A DNA stretch of 64,000 bases from Gymnothorax reevesii (taxonomy: Eukaryota; Chordata; Actinopteri; Anguilliformes; Muraenidae): NCBI GenBank assembly GCA_029721435.1, contig CM056574.1, forward strand, positions 3,087,001 through 3,151,000. Direction: 5' to 3'. Shown piece by piece: positions 48,365 to 59,935 of the stretch. Positions within the stretch are counted from its first letter, which is position 1. Every line of letters begins with the position of its first letter. Both the position numbers and the translations under genes were made by a program. The notes under the pieces are model-generated. The model made no database searches. It was not told the DNA's origin and saw only the letters and a program-made list of their open reading frames with translations.

Positions 48365-49372
48365 ATGGAGCTAGACACGCAAGCAGCACTACATACAGAG
48401 GTGCAAAACTTGCACGCTATGCAAAACGCTACTGATCACAGGCAGAATCAGCTGTTGTCTCAGTTAAACCAACAGGGTGAGACTTTACGAGAACTTGCGG
48501 CTAATATGCAACACCAAGCTGACGCGATTAATAGTTTAACTGCTAAACTGCAGCAGTTATCTGTCAATTTAACAAATGTTCCACAACCACCTTCACAGCC
48601 TCCGGTTCCCCCTAATCCCATCGCACCTATTTTTGGCAGAGAGCCTAAATTACAGCTCCCGAATAGATATGCTGGGGAGCCCGGTGAATGTCGTGGATTC
48701 ATCGCGCAATGCGAGATTATGTTTAGAGCACAGCCTTCACGCTTTGGCACTCAGGAATCACGAGTGGCGTTTATTTTATCCCTTCTGACTGGAAAGGCTC
48801 TGAAGTGGGCGGAGCCACTGATCAGGTCGCAGTCGGCACTTCTTGCTAGCTCTTCACTACTCACCAATGAAATGACTACAGTTTTTGATCATGACGTCTC
48901 CGGTAAGGAGGCAGCTAGCCGGTTGACTCAGATTCGGCAGGGAAGTCAGAGCGTGGCTGAATTTTCTATTTTATTTAGGTCACTGGCTGGGGAGACAGGC
49001 TGGCCAGAGGATCCTTTAATGACTCTATTTACCAAGGCTCTCTCAGACCCCATAAGAGATGCTTTAGCTGTTGTGGAATCTCCGAGCTCATTAAATGCTC
49101 TGATCTCAACAGCTATCAGAATCGACAATCGCATGTCAGAACGTAGACTGGAAAGGCAGCGTCTAAAAGGCGAACATAAAATAGAGGGTTGCCAGTTCCA
49201 TGGCGCTGGTTCACAGGGTTCTCGTCATGAGGGTCAGAGTGAGGGGGAACCTATGCAGATTGACGGTTCCTATGTAAGGGACAAAGATAAAATGCCCATC
49301 TCCAATGCATGTTGGAGATGTGGACGGAAGGGACATCTGAGACGAAACTGCCCACAGAGGAAGGGAAACTAA
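48365..49372 (+). CDS. gag: Gag polyprotein
   Basis: 335 residues; the start in GG ATG G context is the first Met after the LTR. The structural polyprotein forms the cytoplasmic particle that packages the element RNA. Residues 1-70 are Gln/Leu-rich and likely coiled coil; 73-89 are proline-rich; about 95-265 form the capsid region ([20 protein letters not shown] is typical of sushi-type and PEG10/RTL Gag). One CCHC knuckle, [14 protein letters not shown], lies at 316-329 with the correct C-x2-C-x4-H-x4-C spacing for RNA binding. The frame ends at 49370-49372, directly after the slippery GGGAAAC, and overlaps the pol frame. Intact with no internal stop. Confidence 0.96.
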   Translation: MELDTQAALHTEVQNLHAMQNATDHRQNQLLSQLNQQGETLRELAANMQHQADAINSLTAKLQQLSVNLTNVPQPPSQPPVPPNPIAPIFGREPKLQLPNRYAGEPGECRGFIAQCEIMFRAQPSRFGTQESRVAFILSLLTGKALKWAEPLIRSQSALLASSSLLTNEMTTVFDHDVSGKEAASRLTQIRQGSQSVAEFSILFRSLAGETGWPEDPLMTLFTKALSDPIRDALAVVESPSSLNALISTAIRIDNRMSERRLERQRLKGEHKIEGCQFHGAGSQGSRHEGQSEGEPMQIDGSYVRDKDKMPISNACWRCGRKGHLRRNCPQRKGN

Positions 49373-52300
49373 GGGTCTCACTGATGAAACGGAGGACACC
49401 AGTGAGACTCAATCTTACAATCTTCCGTACTATGATTCCCATTCAATTAGCATGGGAGAGACAAAGCCGGAATCTGGAGGCTTTTGTAGACTCAGGGGCA
49501 GTGGAATCATTCATCGATATTGGTTGGGCAAAGAGAAATAATATTCCGGTGTTCCAGCTTAATAGGCCCTATGCTGTCACGGCTCTTGATGGACGCCCTT
49601 TGGGAAATGGGAGAATATCAGAGGTTACTGGGGTCATGACTATGATCATTCCTTTTGGTCCCCATAGGGAATCTATACGTTTTTTTTTGGTTGAGTCACC
49701 TCATTACCCCCTTGTTTTGGGACATTCTTGGTTGACAAGGCACCAACCTTATATTAGATGGGGTAGTAAAGGGGGAAGCCTTATCCATTGGGGCCCTGAC
49801 TGTGATAATTGTTGTCACCAGCGGTCGTTTAAGAGGGGCCGCCATCAGAAGGAGGAGGAGCCTGTTGAGGACTCGGAGGACGCTGAATCCGTATCTTCGT
49901 TGCCTCACTCTCTAGAGAATGGAGAGGAGGCGTTAGACTGGGATCCATATATGGATGAAGATCCATATCCCAGCGAGGGGTCTGGACCCAAAGAGGAGGC
50001 TCCTACACAAGACTCCAACACAGAGGCCTATCGGGAGGAGCCAGATTTTAAGAGTAGAGTCAGGTTAGAAGTCCAGCCGGAGGATTTCCGGTGGAGGAGC
50101 AATCCGTCCGAGTACGATTCAGATGATTCCAACCCTGAGGAGGGGAGCGACGTTGATTCTGAGTTAGATAGTTTGGACGAATACGAGGATTGGCAGCTAC
50201 GGGCTACCCTAAACTTCTTGCTACCGTCCAATATCCCGTCTGAATATTCGGATATTGCTGAGGTCTTCAGTAAACAGAGGGCCACCACGTTACCTCCTCA
50301 TCGCCCATATGATTGTGCGATCGAACTCTACCCTGGTACGGTTCCTACTCGGGGTTCACTTTATTCTCTTTCGCCTCCAGAGAGCAAGGCTATGAGGGAA
50401 TATATCAAGGAGGCCCTCGCTAATGGTTTCATTAGGCCCTCTACTTCGCCAGCAGGGGCTGGGTTTTTTTTCGTTACCAAAAAAGATGGAAGCCTGAGAC
50501 CATGTATTGATTACCGTGGGCTCAATAGCATCACTATAAAGAATCGATACCCTCTACCTTTGATGAGCTCGGCTTTTGAACGCCTTCAGGGGGCGTCGTT
50601 TTTTACCAAACTGGACCTCCGGAATGCTTATAACCTGGTTCGTATTCGGGAGGGCGACGAGTGGAAGACCGCGTTTAATACGCACGATGGCCACTATGAA
50701 TATCAGGTTATGCCCTTCGGCTTGGTTAATGCCCCGGCCGTGTTCCAGGCACTGGTTAACGACGTCTTGCGGGAGATGTTGGAGAAATTTGTCTTTGTTT
50801 ATTTGGACGATATTTTGATTTTTTCATCCAATCTTGCGGAACACAGGTCTCATGTTCGTCAGGTCCTTAAAGCATTGCTAGAGGCTCGGTTATTCGTCAA
50901 GGCGGAGAAATGTTTGTTCCATGCCAGGACTGTCTCATTTCTTGGTTTCGTGGTTTCTCAGGGGGTGGTTTGTATGGATCCGGAAAAGGTCTCCGCTGTC
51001 AGGAATTGGCCGGCCCCGCAATCTGTCAAGGAAGTTCAGCGATTTCTTGGGTTCGCTAATTTTTATCGGCGTTTTATTAAAAACTTTAGCACCGTTGCTG
51101 CTCCTATAACTGCTTTAACAAGAAAGACTTCCTCACATTTTGTTTGGGATGCGAAGGCTGATGCAGCATTTGAAGAATTAAAGAGAAGGTTTTGTTCCCA
51201 ACCCATACTTATAACACCCAATCCATCACTCCCCTTTGTAGTGGAGACGGATGCTTCTGAAGTAGGAGTAGGAGCTATCCTCTCACAAGTATCGGTTTTG
51301 GATAACAAGCTGCACCCTTGTTCTTTTTTCTCCCGGTCGTTGTCCTCTGCTGAAAGAAATTATGATATTGGTGATCGGGAACTATTGGCGGTAAAATTAG
51401 CTTTGGAGGAGTGGCGTCATTGGTTGGAGGGAGCAGAACATCCGTTTGTGGTCTGGACTGATCATAAGAATCTCCAGTTCATTCAGCAGACTAAAAGACG
51501 TAATGCTCGGCAAGCTCGCTGGGCTATGTTCTTTAATCGGTTTAATTTTCTTGTGACCTATCGTCCGGGTTCTAAGAATATTAAACCAGATGCGCTCTCT
51601 CGGATTCATGATCGGTCAGATGGGGAGGTTACTCCTACGTCCATTATTCCTGAGACTCAGATCATGGCGCCCGTTTTGTGGGACATTGAGAAGAAGGTTC
51701 GCTCTGCTCTTCGTCAAGAGGCGGGCCCGGGGGGGGGGCCCCCAAATTGTCTCTTTGTTCCCTCCAGGGTTCGCTCTCAGGTGTTGCAGTGGGGTCATTC
51801 CACCCAGTTAGTGGGTCATCCTGGGGTACAGCGGATGAGGGATTTTCTTAGCCGCCGCTTTTGGTGGCCAGGCATGGAAAAGGATGTGCGGGAGTTTGTG
51901 GCTGCATGTCCCGTTTGTGCTCGTAATAAGAATTCCCATCTCCCACCCTCGGGGCTGTTGCGCCCGTTACCCATCCCCAGGCGCCCATGGAGTCACGTGG
52001 CCTTAGATTTTATCACGGGACTACCCAACTCGGATGGTAATATTGCCATCTTGGTGGTGGTCGATCGGTTTTCTAAGGCGGCCCACTTTGTGGCCTTACC
52101 CAAATTACCATCCGCTCAAGAGACAGCTAGATTGGTGTTCGACCACGTCTTTAGACTACATGGCTTGCCACAGGATGTGGTGTCCGATCGTGGACCCCAG
52201 TTCATCTCGCGCTTTTGGCGGGCTTTCTGCTCTCAACTGGGAGCTTCTGTAAGTCTGTCTTCTGGCTTTCACCCTGAGACTAATGGACAGACCGAACGAA

Positions 52301-53058
52301 CTAATCAAACGTTGGAAAATACACTCCGTTGTTTGGCCTCAGCTAATGCGTCGACGTGGAGCCGTTATTTGGCATGGGCAGAGTATGCGCATAATACTTT
52401 GCGGAATGCTTCCACCGGGCTCTCACCATTCGAGGCTCAGGTTGGTTATCAACCCCCACTATTCCCTGAGCTGGAGAGGAGTGTGGAGGTTCCCTCGGTG
52501 GCTGCTTTGTTTCAAAGATGTCGATCAGTCTGGAGGAGAGTGCGCTCTTCTCTCTTGCGTGCCACTTCGTCACAGAAGCAGCGTGCTGATAGGCGCCGTC
52601 GACAGGCACCGTCGTATCGGGTGGGGCAGCGGGTGTGGCTGTCCACGCGTGATCTCCCGTTAAGGGTTGAATCTAGGAAATTGGCTCCGCGTTATATTGG
52701 ACCATTCCTAATTGTTCAAAAGATAAATCCAGTTACTGTTCGCTTGCGACTTCCTCGTTCCATGCGGATACATCCCACTTGCCACGTCTCGCGTCTGAAG
52801 CCTCTCCTGGTTAGTGCTTTGGCTCCAGAGGACAGACCTCCGCCACCTCCACGGTTCATTGAGGGGGGTCCAGCATACACGGTTCGGCGCATAATGGCTG
52901 AGAGGCGTGTAGGGAGGGGGTTTCAGTTTTTGGTGGATTGGGAGGGGTACGGCCCTGAGGAACGTTGCTGGGTCCCATCTAGGGACATTTTGGACCCGGA
53001 ACTTATTCGTGATTTTCGTAGGCGGGGGGCTGCGGGAACGCCAGGGGTCGTCCCTTAG
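49309..53058 (+). CDS. pol: Pol polyprotein: protease, RT, RNase H, integrase, chromodomain
   Basis: Open frame of 1,249 residues counted from a Met at 49309; natural expression is expected by -1 frameshifting from gag at 49363-49369, so that Met is not the likely start. Protease: DSG at residues 61-63. RT about 327-560 with YLDD at 498-501. RNase H: ETDAS with Asp648, and a WTDHKNLQF block. Integrase: HHCC finger with His830, His837, Cys867, Cys870; catalytic Asp900, Asp960 and Glu996 (D,D35E spacing). A GPFLI-like C-terminal integrase region is followed by a chromodomain at 1190-1236 ([26 protein letters not shown]), which in related elements targets insertion to marked chromatin. No stop or missing catalytic residue is seen. 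An acidic, variable stretch (about 185-300) lies between protease and RT. Confidence 0.97.
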   Translation: MLEMWTEGTSETKLPTEEGKLRVSLMKRRTPVRLNLTIFRTMIPIQLAWERQSRNLEAFVDSGAVESFIDIGWAKRNNIPVFQLNRPYAVTALDGRPLGNGRISEVTGVMTMIIPFGPHRESIRFFLVESPHYPLVLGHSWLTRHQPYIRWGSKGGSLIHWGPDCDNCCHQRSFKRGRHQKEEEPVEDSEDAESVSSLPHSLENGEEALDWDPYMDEDPYPSEGSGPKEEAPTQDSNTEAYREEPDFKSRVRLEVQPEDFRWRSNPSEYDSDDSNPEEGSDVDSELDSLDEYEDWQLRATLNFLLPSNIPSEYSDIAEVFSKQRATTLPPHRPYDCAIELYPGTVPTRGSLYSLSPPESKAMREYIKEALANGFIRPSTSPAGAGFFFVTKKDGSLRPCIDYRGLNSITIKNRYPLPLMSSAFERLQGASFFTKLDLRNAYNLVRIREGDEWKTAFNTHDGHYEYQVMPFGLVNAPAVFQALVNDVLREMLEKFVFVYLDDILIFSSNLAEHRSHVRQVLKALLEARLFVKAEKCLFHARTVSFLGFVVSQGVVCMDPEKVSAVRNWPAPQSVKEVQRFLGFANFYRRFIKNFSTVAAPITALTRKTSSHFVWDAKADAAFEELKRRFCSQPILITPNPSLPFVVETDASEVGVGAILSQVSVLDNKLHPCSFFSRSLSSAERNYDIGDRELLAVKLALEEWRHWLEGAEHPFVVWTDHKNLQFIQQTKRRNARQARWAMFFNRFNFLVTYRPGSKNIKPDALSRIHDRSDGEVTPTSIIPETQIMAPVLWDIEKKVRSALRQEAGPGGGPPNCLFVPSRVRSQVLQWGHSTQLVGHPGVQRMRDFLSRRFWWPGMEKDVREFVAACPVCARNKNSHLPPSGLLRPLPIPRRPWSHVALDFITGLPNSDGNIAILVVVDRFSKAAHFVALPKLPSAQETARLVFDHVFRLHGLPQDVVSDRGPQFISRFWRAFCSQLGASVSLSSGFHPETNGQTERTNQTLENTLRCLASANASTWSRYLAWAEYAHNTLRNASTGLSPFEAQVGYQPPLFPELERSVEVPSVAALFQRCRSVWRRVRSSLLRATSSQKQRADRRRRQAPSYRVGQRVWLSTRDLPLRVESRKLAPRYIGPFLIVQKINPVTVRLRLPRSMRIHPTCHVSRLKPLLVSALAPEDRPPPPPRFIEGGPAYTVRRIMAERRVGRGFQFLVDWEGYGPEERCWVPSRDILDPELIRDFRRRGAAGTPGVVP
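49363..49369 (+). promoter_or_regulatory. -1 ribosomal frameshift heptamer GGGAAAC
   Basis: Read in gag frame as G GGA AAC followed at once by the TAA stop. Slipping back one base continues in the pol frame (GGG AAA CTA). The X XXY YYZ pattern and its position on the last sense codons of gag are canonical; the same heptamer is used by the related domesticated gene PEG10. Confidence 0.93.
49373..49428 (+). promoter_or_regulatory. frameshift-stimulating stem and candidate pseudoknot
   Basis: 49373-49383 (GGGTCTCACTG) pairs with 49400-49410 (CAGTGAGACTC) in 11 pairs with one G-U, starting 3 bp after the slippery site. The loop segment ACGGAGG (49389-49395) can pair with CTTCCGT (49422-49428) in 7 pairs with one G-U, which would make an H-type pseudoknot. 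The stem is solid by eye; the pseudoknot is inferred from pairing only. Confidence 0.75.
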
Positions 53059-53069
53059 CGCGGGGGTCC
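53059..53069 (+). promoter_or_regulatory. candidate polypurine tract
   Basis: CGCGGGGGTCC sits between the pol stop and the 3' LTR, the position where plus-strand synthesis starts. It is short and interrupted by pyrimidines, so only its position supports it. Confidence 0.5.
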
Positions 53070-53628
53070 TGTCATGGTTGGCTGCGGATTGCAGCCAGAC
53101 CAGCTTTCTCTGATCAAATCCTTAATTACCTCGTGCAACACTCAGCTCTGCTGTGCGCTGACGGGCTGGTTGACTGGGCTCCACCCAGCAGGAGACCTAT
53201 TTCAGGGAGGTGTTTCCAGCTGATCGGCGCTTGATCGTCATTCTTTCTTAGACTGTTTGTTCAGTCATATTATATCCTACTTAGGTGGTTTCCTGGGTCT
53301 TTCTGGTAGCTGGGTTATCGGAGTCACGAAAGGAGCTGAACACGCAGCGTTCGTGACTTTCGGTTCCCAGCAGGTACTTCGTGTTGCTCTGCAACGCGGA
53401 GGAGGTAGCGAGACCCATTATTTACATTTTGCCTTTTTTTTTGTTCGTTCTTAGAATTCCTGCAGGGTGTTAGTCGGGATTCTTGAGTGCTCTCTCGGCT
53501 GTTCATCTTAGCCGTAACGTTTTCGTTTTCTTGTTTAATTCGGCATTCAATTGAGCTCTGTGCAGGGCAAGTCAGTGAGTTAAGTTCGGCATTTGTCTTA
53601 GCACTCTCGCGGTTCACGCCGCATCACA
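53070..53628 (+). repeat. 3' LTR, 559 bp
   Basis: Same length and, on reading, same sequence as the 5' LTR. Followed by the target duplication AGAAG at 53629-53633. Confidence 0.96.
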
Positions 53629-53633
53629 AGAAG

Positions 53634-54104
53634 AGCATGTATTATAGAGAGCATACTGGAGTGGTATGCAAAGGAGTATGCGATTCAATACAGGAGTCGG
53701 AGATCGCACGCAGATCCAGGAAATCAATCGCGGAAGCAACCTCACAGAAATGCAGATATCAGATCATCAGATAACAGCCGCAGTGTAAATGAATCCTGGG
53801 GCCTCGGTGCCGCATGAAACTGTTTTTATCCGCTATAATCGTTTGATGGCACTGATAAACCATCACTGCCGTGATCTCACTCTGCTCTAAATACTGCCAC
53901 CTGCCTCCTCTCAAACCCACTCACATTACAAACCGAGCTTCAGATCACACAGAGTTCACCTGATATACAGCCGTACCCGTACATGCTGTTAAGCTGCCAG
54001 TCCTGAGGACACAGAGGCGTCATTAGATGAACGATGCGTTCATTAATCTCCCAGCGGCAAGAATCCCAACAATGTGTGCGCTGTGTGTGAGCGAGTGATG
54101 ATCA
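53634..54104. other. unassigned, right flank of the retrotransposon
   Basis: No supported gene; ordinary mixed sequence. Confidence 0.5.
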
Positions 54105-54440
54105 AGCCTGTATGTGTGTGTCTGTGCGTGCGCATATGCATCTGTGTTTGAGCATGCGTTTATGTGCGTGTGCGTCTGTGTGTGATAGTTTGCACGTGTG
54201 TGTGCGTGTGTGTGTGCGTGTGTGCGCATGTGCTTGTGTGTGTGTGTGTGTGTGTGCGCGCGTGGGTCTGTGTGTGTGCGTGCGTGCCTGCGTGCGTGTG
54301 TACAGTATGTGCGCCTGAATGCGTGTGTGGGCATGTGCAGGTGTATGTGGGTGGATGTGTGTGGCCTTGTGCGTGGGTTTGTGCGCGCGCGCGTGTGTGT
54401 GTGTGTGTGTGTGTGTGCGCGTGTGTGTGTGTGTGTGAGA
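54105..54440. repeat. (TG)n compound microsatellite
   Basis: TGTG steps mixed with TGCG and TGCATG over about 330 bp. Overlapping Cys-Val-rich and Thr-His-rich frames are products of the repeat. Confidence 0.95.
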
Positions 54441-54697
54441 GACTCTGGTAGAAGTAAGCTACAGTACATGCAGACAATAAAATTGCACAGGCTGCCTCAC
54501 ATACTGAAGGTGGAGAACTTGTTGATATAACTCGTAGAAATAATCGTATTGTCTCGTGTAACTGCACACAGTCACACTGTAAGAAATTCTCTGCCCCTCG
54601 GTGCACACAGTTCCCTGCGTGACCCTGACTACACCAGACACTCCACTGCACACATCCTCTGTCTCCCTCTCTCTGAGTGAATGTGTTCACACAATGT
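54441..54697. other. unassigned spacer between repeats
   Basis: No supported gene. Confidence 0.5.
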
Positions 54698-54777
54698 GCA
54701 CACACACACACACACGCACACGCACACGCACACGCACACACACGCACACACACACACACACATACACACACACACCC
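54698..54777. repeat. (CA)n microsatellite
   Basis: About 80 bp of ACAC with ACGC steps, in opposite orientation to the (TG)n tract at 54105. Confidence 0.95.
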
Positions 54778-54933
54778 ATACCGCGGAGAGTGTGGTCAGC
54801 TGATACCTCAGGTATTCTCCAGTTCTCACCAGCAGTGCTACTAAACCATTTTAAACAATCAAACACTCAGGATGTAATTGGGCACAAACACAGACGAGGC
54901 TGCAGGAAACATCCGGCCAAAGACCACTGCTTC

Positions 54934-54973
54934 GGGTTCGGGTTAGGGTTAGGGTTAGGGTTAGGGTTAGGGT
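54934..54973 (+). repeat. interstitial telomere-type TTAGGG repeat
   Basis: GGGTTCGGG is followed by five exact TTAGGG units (54943-54972). Five units match the vertebrate telomere sequence; a short internal stretch is more likely a remnant of expansion or repair than an active telomere. Confidence 0.93.
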
Positions 54974-55034
54974 CAGCCATGGGCTGTCTAATCCTGGACA
55001 TGATGCCTCTACATCAACCTTACAGGACGCAGCA

Positions 55035-55214
55035 ATCGCCATCCACAGTTACACACAACAGACTATCGCCATCCACAGTTACACACAACAGACTATCGCC
55101 ATCCACAGTTACACACAACAGACTATCGCCATCCACAGTTACACACAACAGACTATCGCCATCCACAGTTACACACAACAGACTATCGCCATCCACAGTT
55201 ACACACAACAGACT
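55035..55214 (+). repeat. 30-bp minisatellite, 6 copies
   Basis: Exactly six copies of a unit beginning ATCGCCATCCACAGTTACAC and ending CAACAGACT, with no difference noticed. The unit length is a multiple of three, so a frame reads SPSTVTHNRL repeatedly; treated as a repeat effect. Confidence 0.95.
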
Positions 55215-56724
55215 CGCACTGCCAGATTTTCTTGAGGAAACACAATAAGCAATTCTGCAACAACACCCTTCCTGCGAAGAAAACCCACAAAAAGTTTGGA
55301 TTACAGACCCCAGTCCCAAACCCGCCAACAGAACAGCCCCATCGCAGCGTCTCTCCTATCAAAAAATCCAGAGAATTAAAGTGCATCATGACAGGACAGA
55401 GCGCTCAAGTGTGAAACCAAAGCGGTTCGGTTTTCCAGAACCGTCCGTGGAGAGGAGCTGTACTCCGCCGAAGATGGTAGTATAACGCAGAGGATGTGGC
55501 CCCAGCAGACAGACGATACAATAGCTGGGCCCCGTTCCTGCCGTTAATGGCCTGTTAAATCCCGCCGTGGCTCTTTCAGCAATCTGCATCTAATTGGTCT
55601 GGAGCCTCCGGCACTTCAGTAGAATTACCGCCATCGCTGCTCTCTTTATGAGCAAATCTTTATTTAGCGCAACCCGCCCAGTCCGGCACTTGAACTTTAT
55701 TGAAAATAGACAAGAGTTGCAAATACCAAGGAAGAGAAGTTACGTATGTACATCGAGCACCAATTATGGCGATCTTCTGTGTCATCATCTTCCTCAAAGG
55801 CCTTCGCATACATCACACTCAGCGTCGCTGGCGCCATGGCAACTGTGGCGGCAGTATTACTGAACTGCCGCTTTCTCGAGGCCCAAAACTCAGACATCTC
55901 CAATCAATGAAAAATGAGCTTTAGTTCAGCTGCACACAGTTATTAGAGTTACTATAATGCTGGTAGTAGCATAGATGCTAGCAGTGGTGTTGCAGCCCTG
56001 GGAAGTTAACGGGCGATTCTCTGTTCTGTTAGCAGATCCGCACCTCCCTGTCACTCTAAGGATCGGAAACACAAGCCTCACCACCTCACATTCCCCGAGA
56101 AAACAGTCCACAGTGGGAAGTTATCTGTCGGAGTCCTGACAGAAATTCAATCTGTCAGTTTTGGGGAAGGTTAGGGAGCGTGCGGGACCGCGACTGTCAC
56201 AGCCCCGCGGCGAATCGCAGCGGTGATCTTTTCTCCATGACAGACGAGAGCAGGAGGATGACAAAATGGCCACTTTAATAAACTCTGGGAGATAACAGCA
56301 AAATCACAACGACTCGGCCGCGCTGCCGTAAAACAGCTCCGAGAGGCGGTTCTGCAGCAGAACAATGAAAGGGCTTCAGTTCACGAAGCATCGGCGATCC
56401 TTCAGCGTGGATCAGAGGGACTGAGGAGAAATCTAACGACGAGGTCAATTTAACGAGCAGCATAGGGAGATCGTGCATAAGGACTTCAGCAGCTTTGTGA
56501 CCCAGTTCTGATCCCAGCGAGCCAGAGGATTAGATCCTGGGAAGCAAAAACATTCATCCTGGAGAAGATCAGGTTCTAATGCCTGTTTGAATGTTTGAAT
56601 TCTGGTAACTGCATCTTTGGGTCACAGAGAACTACATATCCCAGGAGCATGATGATGGTGGTAAGTTCCAAAGTGGGGATATTTGGGGGTGAGCTGCTGT
56701 AATCTGACCTTTAATCCAACTGCA
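55215..56724. other. unassigned, no supported gene
   Basis: Frames of 60-90 residues overlap on both strands and lack domains. Confidence 0.45.
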
Positions 56725-57155
56725 AAATATTAACACCCCCACCCCTAACCCAACAGCACAATATTCACACCCCAAACCAAACAGCACAATATTCACACCC
56801 CAAACCCAACAGTACAATATTCACACCCCTAACCCAACAGCACAAAATTCATCCCCTAACCCAACAGCACAATATTCATCCCCTAACCCAACAGCACAAT
56901 ATTCATCCCTTAACCCAACAGCACAATATTCACACCCCTAACCCAACAGCACAATATTCATCCCCTAACCCAACAGCACAATATTCATCCCCTAACCCAA
57001 CAGCACAATACTCATCCCTTAACCCAACAGCACAATATTCACACCCCTAACCCAACAGCACAATATTCACACCCCTAACCCAACAGCACAATATTCACAC
57101 CCCTAAACCAACAGCACAATATTCACACCCCTAACCCAACAGCACAATATCCACA
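56725..57155 (+). repeat. 28-bp minisatellite with CCCTAACCC core
   Basis: About 15 units of CCCCTAACCCAACAGCACAA plus TATTCACA (28 bp) or TATTCAT (27 bp). Each unit carries CCCTAACCC, a partial telomere-strand motif, separated by a constant spacer. Confidence 0.94.
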
Positions 57156-57868
57156 CTCCGGATATCTGGGTCTCTCTCTCTCTCCACACCACATGCAGAG
57201 CTGAAACAGGCAGATCACAACCTCAGAACAGTAGTTTGATCTCCCACCAAAACTAAATAAAACATGGAAATAATAAAATAATAACAAAATCTGCTCAGTT
57301 ATCTGGCTGAAACTCTTATCCAGAGAAACGAGCAGTTGATTTGGGGCCAAATCTTCAGGAGCAGAGATCAGTTGAAGGGCCTTTCTCTGGGGCCCAACAG
57401 CTGCATTGCTTTCACTGCAGCTACACTGGGGTTTGAACAAAAAACCCTGAGAGCCTGAGTGAGGGGCCCAGATCTCCTAAAATATCAGGATATAATAAAA
57501 GTAAAAATAGGAGGAAAAGAAAGTGCAGAGCTGGGAGGCGCTGGATCTCCGGGGGGTCGGTGTGGGAGGCAGAGAAGAGTGATTTTTATTCCTGATTTTT
57601 TTCAGTCTTCCTTTAAATGCAGCACAGCTCTGACTGTAGATGACACATACAGTGTGTTTGTGAGTGTGTGTGTGTGTGTGTGTGTCAGTGCACAGGCTCT
57701 GCACAGGACAGGAGGTGTTTGCAGGTTTAACCCCGCGGGGAAACGTCAGGTACCCATACCTCCTGCTGTGTTCTGACAGCATCACAGATCCAGTCATCTT
57801 CTGTCTGAGGAAAATGTGCCTCCACATCTCTTAAAGGGCAACGCGTTCTGACAATTACAGTGCCATCA
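57156..57868. other. unassigned; short (TG)n at 57660-57685
   Basis: No supported gene. The 105- and 116-residue frames at 57459-57827 overlap antisense to each other and span the (TG)n run. Confidence 0.5.
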
Positions 57869-57930
57869 ACACACACACACACACACACGCATGCACGCAT
57901 GCACACACGCACACACATGCACACACACAC

Positions 57931-57964
<34 letters not shown>

Positions 57965-58063
57965 GCACGCACGCACGCACACACGCACACACACACACAC
58001 ACACGCACACACACACACACACACACAGGCAATCAGGCACGCACACACACACACACACACACA

Positions 58064-58107
<44 letters not shown>

Positions 58108-58131
58108 CACACACACACACGCACGCACACA

Positions 58132-58179
<48 letters not shown>

Positions 58180-58255
58180 CGGACACACACAAGAATATGA
58201 CACATGTAAATGCACACACACACACACACACGCACACACACACACGCACACACAT

Positions 58256-58296
<41 letters not shown>

Positions 58297-58318
58297 TGGA
58301 GGCATACAAACACACACA
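57869..58318. repeat. long (CA)n tract, about 450 bp
   Basis: Alternating ACAC/GCAC/GCGC with three short interruptions (near 58028, 58190 and 58296). Open Thr-His and Cys-Val frames of up to 202 residues on both strands come from the repeat. Confidence 0.96.
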
Positions 58319-59086
58319 CAAAGGTGCATGACGGCAGCTTCCTGTCACTATAGCTGACTGCCATTTTCTTTGCGAGAGGAACAGCATCTCCTCTGCATCT
58401 CAAGGCCACGCAGCGTTTTGTGTGTGTGTGTGTGTGTGTGTTCTGCATTTCAACACAACACAACCGCCGTCACTGTCTCTGTATCTTGATGGAGTACTGA
58501 GAGCATGTCACCGCAGTGTCACCGGACCCATTGTTCCCGGAAACCTCTAGAATCAAGGATAGAGTGAGCAGAGGAAATGTCGCCCTATGGCTCTGAACCC
58601 TCAAGCCGGTCCCAGAAAATAACACAAACTTCTGTTGCTTACTAGCGCATGAGCTGCATTCAGATGGAATTTAGAGCCACAATGTCGACACCTCAAATTA
58701 TGGCGAACAAAACCATGGCGCTCTTATAGAAGATAAGTGAGTTCGTCTTTTAGACATTATCAAAAATAACTCTCTTTGGCCTGAGGTCGTTCATCTTACA
58801 ATTCAGTCTCATTGTTTTCCATGACCATCACAGGGAAATTTCCTCTTAATTTTCTCTTTCATTAAAAAACAGAGCAGCAGGGTCACTTTATTCTTTATCA
58901 TGCATCTTCCCAGCTCAACATCAACATTTCTGAAGCGTCTCCTTCAAACGAGAGGGACCCCGGCGACGAGCATCATGACAGATGCCAATAAATGTTAAGA
59001 GGACATTTGCACCTCAGATGATCAGTGACGTCAGTGCAGGAGAGCGTCGGGAGTGTTTGGACATGAGGAAGGGTCCAGGCACTTCA
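58319..59086. other. unassigned; short (TG)n at 58421-58441
   Basis: No gene recognised. Confidence 0.5.
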
Positions 59087-59088
59087 TA

Positions 59089-59621
59089 CACTGCCAAAAA
59101 AACCACCTTTTGAATATAACTAAAATAATACTATGATAGGATCATTGCAGCGATTAATATGTTTCAGCTAGCGGTAATAATTTTAAGCCTGACTGATGAA
59201 GCGCGTAGCTTTTCGTTTCTTAAAAAGTCATGTTGGAAGACATCCCTTGGTGGCAGAAAAGATATAAAGATGTTAGAGTGTTTCAGGAGGGGCGAGTTAT
59301 CAGCCTTCATCAAGCAAATAAAAGAATGAATTGGGGAAAACAGGCATGAGGAATCATTTTCATCCGCATCGTAAAGGCCTGACCTTCACCACACTGGAAG
59401 TTATTGGGACGCGCAGGAGAAGACTGTAGGGTGGTTCAACTGTTTCGTTGTGAAGACAAGATCTCAAGCCAAAAATTAATACAACTCTAATTGAAAATAA
59501 ATGATCAGACTTTGCATACAGTTTTTGTAACAATGACAAAAGTAATTTTCCCTGTAATCAAAGCTACAGAGGATCCAACTAAATATTTCAGAGCAGAACT
59601 TTTTTTTTTTGACAGACAGTG
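59089..59621. mobile_element. candidate Tc1/mariner-like TIR remnant
   Basis: The block starts TA-CACTG followed by CCAAAAAAA and ends TTTTTTGACAGACAGTG-TA, so a CACTG...CAGTG inverted pair is flanked by TA on both sides, as expected of Tc1/mariner insertion. The inside is 533 bp with no transposase frame. The inverted match is short and poly(A)-rich, so this is tentative. Confidence 0.5.
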
Positions 59622-59623
59622 TA

Positions 59624-59935
59624 TTTACTCAGATGTGTCTCTCTTTAGAGATCAAGAGGCGAAGATAAAGATGTCTTTTTTTTAACAGCAAATCTTTCAC
59701 CTTCACCATTTGCCATCTGATGTTTCTATCAAAGGAAGAGACGATTCTGAGCTGCACAAAGCCTCTGTCTCGTTATGTACGCGTCTCTCGGCGCCTGATA
59801 CAGCCTCTGCTGGTCAGAGGACGAATCTTCGATGTTAACCGTTTTCGATGAGAGTTTTGTGTTTGGGAGACACTTCTGTCCCCAGTGTTTGACAGGAGGT
59901 AAGATCACTTTATTAAGTACAACCTGCCCTGGGGC
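59624..59935. other. unassigned spacer
   Basis: No gene recognised. Confidence 0.5.

Larger units (their letters stand above)
47769..53628 (+). mobile_element. complete Ty3/gypsy chromovirus, Tf1/sushi type
   Basis: A 5,860-bp LTR retrotransposon with two LTRs (47769-48327 and 53070-53628), each starting TGTCATGG and ending CATCACA, flanked by a perfect 5-bp target duplication AGAAG (47764-47768 and 53629-53633). Between the LTRs lie gag and pol in overlapping frames joined by a -1 frameshift. The domain order protease, RT, RNase H, integrase, chromodomain places it in Metaviridae, chromovirus branch. All catalytic residues are present and no stop interrupts either frame. Together with apparently identical LTRs this indicates a recent insertion. 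There is no env-like gene. The Tf1/sushi group is supported by the self-complementary primer site and the C-terminal chromodomain. Confidence 0.97.

Noticed and set aside
49309..49311. Independent Met start for pol
   Set aside because: It lies inside gag over the zinc-knuckle codons; the frameshift heptamer just before the gag stop is the better explanation for pol expression.
54934..54973. Chromosome end
   Set aside because: Only five TTAGGG units, with ordinary sequence on both sides.
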